Positions 40,306-46,567 of a stretch of DNA of 48,662 bases are shown piece after piece. The notes beneath the pieces were generated by a model. That model was not told where the DNA came from. It was given only the letters and a program-made list of their open reading frames with translations, and did not search any database. The stretch comes from Acidimicrobiia bacterium. Its GTDB lineage: Bacteria; Actinomycetota; Acidimicrobiia; Acidimicrobiales; Poriferisodalaceae. The stretch spans positions 1 to 48,662 of the forward strand of contig JAJDVQ010000027.1 of assembly GCA_022826045.1 (NCBI GenBank). Direction: 5' to 3'. Both the position numbers and the translations under genes were made by a program. The stretch's first letter is position 1. The number at the start of each line of letters is the position of its first letter.

Positions 40306-40665
40306 TCAGCGGCGCAGTGAGCTGGACAGGCCGAGCGCCAGTCGGAGACCGTCGTCGATGCGCTCCATGGTGGCCGGGCCCACGGCGCCGACCGCTTCGG
40401 ACAGTTCTGCCTTGTCGATGGTGACCCCTTGGGACACGTTGGCCACCGAGTCGTGGGGCAGACCCGCTTCGGCGGCGGGCAGGCTGACGTTGCCGGGCGC
40501 CTCGAGCAGCTGCAGATTGCTTGTCACCACCACCCCGACAACCGTCGCTATGCGGCTGCGGTTGAAGCTGTCATCGGAGACCACCACCAGCGGGTGCCGA
40601 TAGCCCGGTTCCGAACCGGCCGGCTCGCCGAAGTCGACCCAGCAGACATCGCCCCGCTGGATCAC
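40306..40665 (-). CDS. MazF/PemK-family mRNA interferase toxin
   Basis: The 119-residue toxin begins with MIQRGDVCWVDFGEPAGSEP and has the conserved RHPLVVVSDDSFNRSRIATV and VVVTSNLQLLEAPGNVSLP strands, then DSVANVSQGVTIDKAEL. MazF cuts single-stranded RNA at short motifs. The key Arg and the Thr/Ser of the active site have plausible counterparts (R in GYRHPL, T in VVTSN). The start overlaps the antitoxin stop as ATGA (40662-40665). Confidence 0.87.
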   Translation of the reverse strand: MIQRGDVCWVDFGEPAGSEPGYRHPLVVVSDDSFNRSRIATVVGVVVTSNLQLLEAPGNVSLPAAEAGLPHDSVANVSQGVTIDKAELSEAVGAVGPATMERIDDGLRLALGLSSSLRR

Positions 40666-40895
40666 CGGCGGCCTGACAGCGCCCGAGCCTGCGCCTCACG
40701 AAGGCCGGCCCCGAGATCGGAGCGCTCGGCCTCGTACACGGCATTGAGCTTGGCCGTGACCTCCTGCCGCCCAGCCTCGGCCAGCAGACGCCGCAGCGCC
40801 TCCGCATACAGGCTCGAGCGCGAGCAGCGCTCACGCGCCGCCAATTCCTCCCCTGCCCGAAACACATCGTCCGGAATCGAAACGGCGATCTTCAT
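40662..40895 (-). CDS. MazE-type ribbon-helix-helix antitoxin
   Basis: The 77-residue protein is a ribbon-helix-helix repressor (MKIAVSIPDDVFRAGEELAA, then RSSLYAEALRRLL) with a C-terminal helix for toxin binding (EVTAKLNAVYEAERSDLGAG). It should neutralise the MazF toxin just downstream. Transcription probably starts at the ATG itself: TATACT lies 6 nt upstream, and an inverted repeat overlaps the box, giving a simple autoregulation switch. Confidence 0.83.
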   Translation of the reverse strand: MKIAVSIPDDVFRAGEELAARERCSRSSLYAEALRRLLAEAGRQEVTAKLNAVYEAERSDLGAGLREAQARALSGRR

Positions 40896-40901
40896 GCCCG
40901 C

Positions 40902-40919
40902 AGTATAACCAAGTCATAC
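40902..40919 (-). promoter_or_regulatory. Leaderless promoter and operator of the MazEF-like pair
   Basis: On the minus strand TATACT (40907-40902) lies 6 nt before the ATG. It overlaps a 7-bp inverted repeat, GTATAAC-CAA-GTCATAC on the plus strand (40903-40919), with one mismatch. Binding of the antitoxin here would cover the -10 box. Confidence 0.55.
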
Positions 40920-40994
40920 CACCGCTCATCTCGCGGGCGAAGGCAGCTGTCGACGGGTCGAAGCAGATCGGCGCAGCAGACGCCCTGAAGCTGT

Positions 40995-41402
40995 TCAGTC
41001 CTGACCGAGGTTGATCGGCACCAGAGGTCGGCTGACGACGGTTGCGTGGAAGCTGTCTGTGCCTTCGGCGATCCAGTCGGCCGGGCGAATGGCGTCCTCG
41101 ACCGGACGGCCGAGTCGTTCCTCGGCGACGGAGAGCGCTGCGTAGAGCCGGTCGCGGTCAGGCGCGCCGAGCACGAGGACGTCGATATCGGCGACAGGAC
41201 GTTTCGCTCCCTCCCCCGACCAGCGAGCTGCCCACGAGCCAAAGATGTACGCGGCCTCAATGCCGTCGATGTCCTCAAGAACCTCAGCGAGCACTTGCGG
41301 CGGACCGAACGCCTTGACCCGCACATCGTCGATTCGCTGGGCTCGCTCGGGATCGCGCCGCGCTTGGTCTCGCAGTTCGCTGAACTTCTTGGTGCTCGGC
41401 AT
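40995..41402 (-). CDS. MNT-type nucleotidyltransferase-domain protein
   Basis: The 135-residue protein has a minimal nucleotidyltransferase motif: AAYIFGSWAARWSGEG ('GSxAxGxx'), then PVADIDVLVLG carrying the two metal-binding Asp. The N-terminus (KKFSELRDQARRDPERAQRI) resembles the entry helix of HTH antitoxins. In MNT/HEPN systems such enzymes AMPylate a HEPN toxin, but no HEPN gene lies next to it. GSW in place of GSR/GSF should keep the fold. An AGGAGG site 9 nt before ATG 41402 fixes the start. It is divergent from HicAB. Confidence 0.7.
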   Translation of the reverse strand: MPSTKKFSELRDQARRDPERAQRIDDVRVKAFGPPQVLAEVLEDIDGIEAAYIFGSWAARWSGEGAKRPVADIDVLVLGAPDRDRLYAALSVAEERLGRPVEDAIRPADWIAEGTDSFHATVVSRPLVPINLGQD

Positions 41403-41490
41403 CAGCAGAATCCTCCTGTTCGCTGCGCTCCCGGGAGACGTCACGGCTTGACTCAAGGTTTGAATTCTCGCCCTGCGCGATCGGCAACAA

Positions 41491-41505
41491 ACTAGTCTGT
41501 CTAGT
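41491..41505 (+). promoter_or_regulatory. Inverted-repeat operator upstream of HicAB
   Basis: ACTAG-TCTGT-CTAGT forms a perfect 5-bp inverted repeat 12 nt before GTG 41517. TAGTGT at its right edge may serve as the -10 box. It is a likely site for HicB autoregulation. Confidence 0.45.
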
Positions 41506-41516
41506 GTGGTTGACAC

Positions 41517-41720
41517 GTGACGGGAGACGAGCTATTGCGCACGTTGCGCCGTCTTGGTTGCGAAGTGCTGCGACAGCGAGGCTCACACGTGCGACTGCGC
41601 TGTGGCGAATGCTTGGCAACCGTGCCGGTACATGCAGGGCGCGACATTGCAGTGGGCACCCTGCGCTCCATCGAGCGCCAGCTTGAACGGTGCCTCGGGA
41701 AAGGATGGTTGAGGCGATGA
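41517..41720 (+). CDS. hicA: HicA-family mRNA interferase toxin
   Basis: The 67-residue protein is a double-stranded RNA-binding-fold toxin: VTGDELLRTLRRLGCEVLRQ, the catalytic His in RGSHVRLRC, VPVHAGRDIAVGTLRSI and a short helix. HicA cuts mRNA and tmRNA. The family pattern 'G-S-H' is intact. GTG 41517 is the only sensible start. It overlaps the HicB gene by ATGA (41717-41720). Confidence 0.85.
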   Translation: MTGDELLRTLRRLGCEVLRQRGSHVRLRCGECLATVPVHAGRDIAVGTLRSIERQLERCLGKGWLRR

Positions 41721-42091
41721 CCAGCTATACGGTGACCTACCGGCGAGACCCAGGCGACGATGCCTGGCTCGTGGACATCGAGACCATGACCGACGTCCAC
41801 ACCTTCGGCCGGAACCTCGATGAAGCGGCGACGAACGCCCGCGAGGCCATCGCCGTCACGGCCGATGTGCCCGAATCCGCTGTGGAACTCGACGAGCGCA
41901 TCTGCGTCGCTGATGTCGATGTCGACGAACTCGCACGCTTGCGCGACCAGGCGCTGGAGGCGCACGAGATCTACCTGGCCCGCCAGCGCGCCGCCGCGCT
42001 AAGGCTCACCGAGGCCGGCGTCTCACGGCGGGATGCGGCCCGACTCCTCGGCGTATCGCACCAGCGGGTCCAGCAGCTCGTCGCCGGCTGA
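41717..42091 (+). CDS. hicB: HicB-family antitoxin with C-terminal helix-turn-helix
   Basis: The 124-residue antitoxin has the HicB fold at the front (TSYTVTYRRDPGDDAWLVDI, then HTFGRNLDEAATNAREAI), an acidic middle and a C-terminal helix-turn-helix (AGVSRRDAARLLGVSHQRVQ) for operator binding. It neutralises the HicA toxin encoded upstream, with which it overlaps by ATGA. The toxin-first order is normal for hicAB. Confidence 0.87.
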   Translation: MTSYTVTYRRDPGDDAWLVDIETMTDVHTFGRNLDEAATNAREAIAVTADVPESAVELDERICVADVDVDELARLRDQALEAHEIYLARQRAAALRLTEAGVSRRDAARLLGVSHQRVQQLVAG

Positions 42092-42092
42092 C

Positions 42093-42356
42093 GTGAGTGG
42101 CACGAACCCCCGCGGCGTCGCTCGCCGGCGGACGCATCCGACAGCTCCCCACCCGGAGGCCGAGGAGCAGCCGCAGGAGCTGCGAGCGGTTATCGATCTC
42201 GCCCGCACGGTCATCAGTGATGACGCCGTCAGGCCGTGGATGCGATCTCCCAACCCGGACCTCGGCGACCGAACACCGCTCGACGTCGTCGCCGCTGGTG
42301 AGTACCAACGCGTGTTCGATCTACTGCACGCGCTGGCGGAGGGCGTCACGTCCTAA
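42093..42356 (+). CDS. MbcA/ParS-type (DUF2384) antitoxin C-domain protein, orphan
   Basis: The 87-residue protein ends with the Xre/MbcA/ParS toxin-binding domain: WMRSPNPDLGDRTPLDVVAA, then GEYQRVFDLLHALAEGVTS. In full-length members an HTH domain precedes this and a RES-type toxin gene follows. Here the N-terminus is only a short basic/proline stretch and no RES toxin is adjacent, so it is an orphan or remnant. The GTG follows the HicB stop by 1 nt, which places it in the hicAB transcript. Confidence 0.7.
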   Translation: MSGTNPRGVARRRTHPTAPHPEAEEQPQELRAVIDLARTVISDDAVRPWMRSPNPDLGDRTPLDVVAAGEYQRVFDLLHALAEGVTS

Positions 42357-42371
42357 CGAGGACGCTAAACA

Positions 42372-42391
42372 GCCCCGGCCGAAGCCGGGGC
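42372..42391 (-). terminator. Terminator hairpin after HigBA, TTCG loop
   Basis: GCCCCGGC and GCCGGGGC form a perfect 8-bp stem with a loop reading TTCG on the minus strand, followed there by TGTTTAG. It would end the convergent higBA transcript. A second hairpin (ACCGGGG and CCCCGGT at 42398-42418) lies just before it, so the pair may work on both strands. Confidence 0.65.
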
Positions 42392-42476
42392 CGTCGGACC
42401 GGGGTAACGAGCCCCGGTGGGGTGCGCTCATCGTACCGGAGGCATCGGTGGCTGAAGCCATGGGGAGCCGGCCGAC

Positions 42477-42797
42477 TCAGGCGACCTGGACCGCGTTGTG
42501 GAGTCGGCTCGGTGGTTCTGCCGGGAACGACAGCACCAGGTGCCGATTGAGTCCGGACGCAACGCGCGCAAGGGTGTCGATCCGGTTGCGTGCTCCCCCG
42601 CCTTCCTCGAGGCGCGAGATCACCGACTGCGTCGTGCCCATGCGCTCTGCCAGCTCGCGCTGGCTCAGTCCCGCCTGAACGCGCAGATCATGGATGAGCT
42701 GACCCAACGCAAGATCCTGCTCGACGACAGCGCGCGTCGACGGGGAAGGCCCGCCGCGGCCAGCCTTGACATCCTCCCAGCGGGATCGATTAGCCAC
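42477..42797 (-). CDS. HigA-like XRE-family antitoxin
   Basis: The 106-residue protein has an XRE helix-turn-helix at about 35-90 (IHDLRVQAGLSQRELAERMG, TTQSVISRLEEGG), preceded by a linker (DVKAGRGGPSPSTRAVVEQD) typical of HigA antitoxins. It should bind the toxin encoded 12 nt upstream and repress the pair. The toxin-first order is the higBA arrangement. Confidence 0.85.
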   Translation of the reverse strand: MANRSRWEDVKAGRGGPSPSTRAVVEQDLALGQLIHDLRVQAGLSQRELAERMGTTQSVISRLEEGGGARNRIDTLARVASGLNRHLVLSFPAEPPSRLHNAVQVA

Positions 42798-42809
42798 AGC
42801 TCGACTCCA

Positions 42810-43133
42810 TCACGGATCGCTGCGTGCGCAGTCCGCCGCAGCACGACGCGCTCGAGCGATCTCGATGCGCTCGTTGCCCCGCTGCTTGCGAAACGTCGTC
42901 AGGAGTACCACGCGACCGTCGGTTGTGAATCGATACGTGATACGTCGGGATGTCGGACCGAGTGTGAAGCGAAGCTCGAACAGGCCGCCGCCGAGACTTC
43001 GCGACAGCGGCATCCGGGCCATGGCGCCCAAGTCGGCCAGCCGGTCGATGATCACGACGACGCGGTGCCAGTCGGATTCGCTGAGCTGATTGAGCCACCC
43101 CACTACCTCGTCGTGGATCTCGACATCTGCCAC
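42810..43133 (-). CDS. HigB/RelE-like toxin
   Basis: The 107-residue toxin has the phage-derived Gp49/HigB form of the RelE fold: EVVGWLNQLSESDWHRVVVI, then SRSLGGGLFELRFTLGPTSR, RITYRFTTDGRVVLLTTFRK and a closing helix with ERIEIARARR. It is a probable ribosome-dependent mRNA interferase. Its promoter region contains a strong inverted repeat just upstream. Confidence 0.85.
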   Translation of the reverse strand: MADVEIHDEVVGWLNQLSESDWHRVVVIIDRLADLGAMARMPLSRSLGGGLFELRFTLGPTSRRITYRFTTDGRVVLLTTFRKQRGNERIEIARARRAAADCARSDP

Positions 43134-43140
43134 GCACAGG

Positions 43141-43162
43141 ATAATCGCACTATTGCGATAAT
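43141..43162 (-). promoter_or_regulatory. Operator upstream of HigBA
   Basis: ATAATCGCA-CTAT-TGCGATAAT is an inverted repeat (6 perfect central pairs, one mismatch, two outer pairs) ending 8 nt before the toxin start. The AT-rich arms supply -10-like sequences (GATTAT). It is a likely HigA binding site. Confidence 0.55.
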
Positions 43163-43376
43163 GCCACCAAAGCAGTTTTGGCGATGCGCGAACTCAAATC
43201 GTCGCGTCGAAGCAGCTGCCGCATGTCGCCTGGTACGCAACTACGGCCGCCCGAAGGCGACCGTAGGACGTGGCGTTCGGCCGGGGGCCTAAGCGCCGTT
43301 GAAGAAGTACACGGGCACTTTACGGCCCGATCCGAGCCCCAGCCAAATCGGTTCGAGTCTCTGCCTGAGCAGGCCC

Positions 43377-43973
43377 TCACAAGCCGAGCCGACGTTCGAT
43401 GGCCTGCCAGCGTGTGCGGGCTGCCACGTGATGCTCGTCGTCGATCTGCTCGCAGACCGCACGCGGCCGGACGGCTTCGGACTCAACCAGGCCTACGACA
43501 GCAGCCTCGACATCGTCCCAGCTGACCTCGACGTATCGAGTGCCGTCGCGCATCAGCTCGATCACGGCGACTTCAAGCGGCTCCAGCTCCCGGAACCGAC
43601 GCTCGACAGACCTCGCCGCAAACACCACTCCTCGGGGAGGCCGATGAGCACGGCCGGCGACCGCCACCGCCTCCACAGAGGGAACCTGCGTCGTCAAGCC
43701 CAGTGCTGTTGCAGCCGAGAAGCCAGCTGGGCCGGCCCCGGCGCCCGCTGCTGCCATCCCGACCGCGAGTGGCGCCGGAGGCACCATCCCAGCCCGTGTC
43801 TGGGGCCCCTTCCAGTACAGGCCCTTGTGGGCGCGCATCAGCTCATTCCGGCCTGCCAGCCGCGCCAGCTCGCAATCGACTGCGTGACCTGGTGTCGGCA
43901 GGTCGCTTCGCGATAGAAACGACCGCACCGGCAGGCGCTCGACATGCTCACGGACCGTCTTAGCAACGCTCAT
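43377..43973 (-). CDS. AbiEi/DUF6088-like antitoxin
   Basis: The 198-residue protein begins with a winged-helix segment (KTVREHVERLPVRSFLSRSD, LARLAGRNELMRAHKGLYW) characteristic of AbiEi and DUF6088 proteins, the transcriptional antitoxins of type IV AbiE systems. The C-terminal part (RRFRELEPLEVAVIELMRDG, YVEVSWDDVEAAVVGLV) matches their second domain. The usual AbiEii nucleotidyltransferase toxin would lie directly downstream, but 43163-43376 holds no such gene, so the antitoxin is alone. The start region is AT-rich with TACGAT 8 nt before the ATG. Confidence 0.65.
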   Translation of the reverse strand: MSVAKTVREHVERLPVRSFLSRSDLPTPGHAVDCELARLAGRNELMRAHKGLYWKGPQTRAGMVPPAPLAVGMAAAGAGAGPAGFSAATALGLTTQVPSVEAVAVAGRAHRPPRGVVFAARSVERRFRELEPLEVAVIELMRDGTRYVEVSWDDVEAAVVGLVESEAVRPRAVCEQIDDEHHVAARTRWQAIERRLGL

Positions 43974-43981
43974 GAGAAGAA

Positions 43982-43987
43982 ATCGTA
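43982..43987 (-). promoter_or_regulatory. -10 box TACGAT upstream of the AbiEi-like gene
   Basis: TANNNT ends 8 nt before ATG 43973 in an AT-rich stretch without a ribosome site. The spacing is one base longer than in the other cases here. Confidence 0.4.
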
Positions 43988-44068
43988 TCGATAAATTCTC
44001 AAACTTGCGAAGCGAATCAATTGGCGCCGAATCGGATCTTCGTTCCGCCCTGAAGCATCGCCGTCGCC

Positions 44069-44626
44069 CTAGCTCGCCGCGCTCAGCGGCAGCTCGTCCC
44101 ACAGCTTGCCCTCGAGTTCGCGGCCGCCGGCCTTGGGCGTGCGGCCTCCCCACTGCTTGAAGAAGAACGCCACGCCGGCCGAGACGCAGGCGTCGCGCAG
44201 CTCGGTGACCCAGTCCAGCTCCATGGGCCGGGCGCCGGCACCGGACTCGCCGCCGGCGATCACCCAATCGATGCCCGCAAGATCGAGCTCGCCGAGCGGG
44301 CCGAGCAGCGGCTCGGCGCTGACGAAGCTCACCGCTGCGGGAAGCTGGCGCAGGTGGTCGATGCGGAACCCGTACCGGCGAGTCTCGACGCTCACGCCCA
44401 TCGGTAGGTTCGGCGGCCAGTCGAGCTCAGGTGCGATCCGGCTCAGCCGCTGCGCTCGCTTGGTGAGCACCTGGTAGGTGTGCTGGGGCGTCTCGCGGAT
44501 CACCTCGAAGACCTGCGCGATGAACCCCGGCGGCACATCGTCGTGAAAGAGATCGCTCATCGAGTCCACGAACACGAGGCGGGGTGCGCTCCAGCGTCGA
44601 GGCACATCGAGCGACGACCGATGCAA
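44069..44626 (-). pseudogene. DUF5131 (Gp37/Gp68-like) protein, truncated second copy without the three-Cys motif
   Basis: The 185-residue frame is a close paralogue of the C-terminal three quarters of the DUF5131 protein at 45723-46469 (shared VSVETRRY, PAAVxFVSAEPLLGPLGELD, AGGESGAxARPMELDWVTEL and GVAFFFKQWGGRTPKAGG). Similarity begins at LTLHRSSLDVP, within a few bases of the tcmP stop at 44639. The first ~62 residues, including the GC...GC..CYA cysteine motif, are absent. The only start is a TTG at 44626. It is therefore either a remnant of a duplication that flanks tcmP or a deliberately short partner. Its frame is intact over 185 codons, so recent loss or retained function are both possible. 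Confidence 0.65.
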
Positions 44627-44638
44627 GGTGAGCCTGTC

Positions 44639-45718
44639 TCAGAACAACGACTCCGGAGCGAGGTGAAGCATCCGGACCGCATTGGCGCCCGCAGGTGTCC
44701 TCCACTCAACCCTGCGTTCTTCGCGGAGCGAGTTCACGGCATCCGCGACTTGCGGTTCTCTGAAGATTGTCTCAAGGAGGGCATGACTACGGAGCTCGGC
44801 CATGCTGTGCCCCCGCTCCTTCAGCAGACGCAGGATGCTCTCCTTCAGCGGCGTCAGGTCCGGCTCGAGAATGTCAAGCGACAGTTGATTGGGGTCACGG
44901 GGATCTCGGAATCGCTGGCCGGCGATGTAGTCGACTTCCCACATTGCGTCCTTGAACTTTCCCACTGCGACGTGATGGGTAGTGCCGAAGAAGAGCCGCA
45001 AGGAATGTCCGCCTTCGTCCACGAGATCGAATGTGAGCACGTAGGCGAATCCGGCCTCGCGCAGCCCCTGCCTGTACAGATCGAGAATGTGCGGCGATTT
45101 GTTCGCAGTCAGCTGCTGACCAACGCCGCGCCAGTCGCTGTGTCCGAACACCCGCTCGCCAGCTCTCTGTGGACCGTCTGGGAATCGAATGAAGAACTGG
45201 TCCTCAAACGTAACGAGCACCTCGGACGACGAATGCTGGGCGATGCGCTGAACGATCTCATAGTCAGCATCGACTCCCCAACCGTCGAGATTTGCGAAGA
45301 CCGGACCTGTCCATCCGCCGACCTCGTCGATTGCTCGTTCGTAGAGGTCGGTGCAAGCGCCGTGGTGGACACGAGTCACCACATTGCGTGGCCTGATTGA
45401 TTGCGGGAATCGAGCCTCCAAGAGGTTCTCAAGGTGCTGAGCGCGACGGCGGTCCTGCTCGATGAACACGAGACGAATTGGCGTTCCTCCGCCGGCCACA
45501 TCACTTCGCAGCGACTGCGCCATGGCAATCGCCGGCGAGCTGACCTGAGAATTCGTGTACTCCCCTGGTCCCGCAAAGCCGTCGAAGAAGGTGATCCCTA
45601 CATCCCGGAACTGCTTGGCCATGATCGGGAACCACGCATCTAGGTAGCGGCGCAGCAGCTTGTGTTTCGCATCCGTGTGGGGGTCGCGCTCCCAGAGAAC
45701 CTCGGTTGGAACCGCCAC
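44639..45718 (-). CDS. tcmP: Three-Cys-motif partner protein TcmP
   Basis: TcmP proteins are encoded next to DUF5131/Gp37-Gp68 proteins bearing a three-cysteine motif. Their biochemical role is unknown. The 359-residue protein has a TcmP start (VLWERDPHTDAKHKLLRRYL), a methyltransferase-like first motif (GITFFDGFAGPGEY), PIRLVFIEQDRRRAQHLENL resembling the acidic end of strand 2, ANLDGWGVDADYEIV, and a winged-helix-like C-terminus (LKESILRLLKERGHSMAEL). The 'FAGPGxY...FIExD' pattern suggests a Rossmann nucleotide- or SAM-binding core. GTG 45718 lies 4 nt after the stop of the DUF5131 gene, so the two are coupled. Confidence 0.83.
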   Translation of the reverse strand: MAVPTEVLWERDPHTDAKHKLLRRYLDAWFPIMAKQFRDVGITFFDGFAGPGEYTNSQVSSPAIAMAQSLRSDVAGGGTPIRLVFIEQDRRRAQHLENLLEARFPQSIRPRNVVTRVHHGACTDLYERAIDEVGGWTGPVFANLDGWGVDADYEIVQRIAQHSSSEVLVTFEDQFFIRFPDGPQRAGERVFGHSDWRGVGQQLTANKSPHILDLYRQGLREAGFAYVLTFDLVDEGGHSLRLFFGTTHHVAVGKFKDAMWEVDYIAGQRFRDPRDPNQLSLDILEPDLTPLKESILRLLKERGHSMAELRSHALLETIFREPQVADAVNSLREERRVEWRTPAGANAVRMLHLAPESLF

Positions 45719-45722
45719 TGAG

Positions 45723-46469
45723 CTAGCTCGCCGCTTTCAGCGGCAGCTCGTCCCACAGCTCACCCTCGAGTTCCCGACCGCCGGCCTTGGGCGTTCTGCC
45801 TCCCCATTGCTTGAAGAAGAACGCCACGCCTGCCGAAGTGCAGGTGTCGCGCAGCTCGGTCACCCAGTCCAACTCCATCGGCCGAGCGTTGGCACCGGAC
45901 TCGCCGCCTGCGATCAGCCAGTGGATGCCTTCAAGATCGAGCTCGCCCAGCGGCCCGAGCAACGGCTCGGCGCTTACAAACCGCACCGCTGCAGGGACCT
46001 CGCGAAGATGGTTGATACGGAAGGCGTAGCGGCGCGTTTCCACGCTCACGCCCATCCAGAGGTTTGACGGCCAATCGAATTCACCTGCCACTCGGCTCAG
46101 CCGCCGCGACCGCTTGGTGAGCAACTGGTACGTGTGCTGGGGCGTTTCCCGGATCACCTCGAAGACCTGCCCGACGAACTCCAAGGGAACGTCGTCGTGG
46201 AAGAGGTCGCTCATCGAATTCACGAACACGAGCCGGGGCGCGCCCCAGCGCTTTGGCACGTCGAGCGACGAAGGATGAATGGTGAGCTTGAAGCCTGGCC
46301 CGCTTGTTCGCGGGTCGCCGTCGTTCTGGTACTTCGGCGAGCCCATCGCCTTGAGCCGCTTCGACAACGTGAGGGCGTAGCAGTTGTCGCAACCCGGAGA
46401 CGTGCGGTCGCAACCCGTGGTCGGATTCCACGTCGCTTCGGTCCACTCGATTGCTGACTTATCGGCCAC
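45723..46469 (-). CDS. DUF5131 family protein (phage Gp37/Gp68-like) with three-Cys motif
   Basis: The 248-residue protein opens with SAIEWTEATWNPTTGCDRTS and PGCDNCYA, the Cys-x6-Cys-x2-Cys pattern that names the TcmP partnership and recalls an iron-sulfur or radical-SAM-like site. The core is a barrel-like series: RLVFVNSMSDLFHDDVP, VIRETPQHTYQLLTKRSRRL, NLWMGVSVETRR, RFVSAEPLLGPL, IAGGESGANARPM and FFFKQWGGRTPKAGG. Phage and bacterial members are known, with no assigned function. GTG 46469 is supported by a TANNNT box 6 nt upstream. It is the first gene of the DUF5131-tcmP pair. Confidence 0.85.
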   Translation of the reverse strand: MADKSAIEWTEATWNPTTGCDRTSPGCDNCYALTLSKRLKAMGSPKYQNDGDPRTSGPGFKLTIHPSSLDVPKRWGAPRLVFVNSMSDLFHDDVPLEFVGQVFEVIRETPQHTYQLLTKRSRRLSRVAGEFDWPSNLWMGVSVETRRYAFRINHLREVPAAVRFVSAEPLLGPLGELDLEGIHWLIAGGESGANARPMELDWVTELRDTCTSAGVAFFFKQWGGRTPKAGGRELEGELWDELPLKAAS

Positions 46470-46475
46470 GCCTCA

Positions 46476-46481
46476 ACCGTA
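46476..46481 (-). promoter_or_regulatory. -10 box TACGGT for the leaderless DUF5131-tcmP transcript
   Basis: The TANNNT box on the minus strand ends 6 nt before GTG 46469. No ribosome site is present. Confidence 0.5.
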
Positions 46482-46567
46482 GGGGCAAGGTGTGACAGCC
46501 GCGAAGTCGAATTCGCGTGTCAACGAGATCGACGTGGCACGAAGTCGGCTAGCTGCCATGGGCCGAC

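Noticed and set aside
43330..43380. tRNA-like T-arm (GGTTCGAGTCTC)
   Set aside because: The bases around the loop do not pair to form a T stem, and no acceptor or anticodon stem is found nearby.
44069..46469. Prophage origin because of the Gp37/Gp68-like proteins
   Set aside because: No integrase, structural, lysis or packaging genes are present, and the family is also common on bacterial chromosomes.
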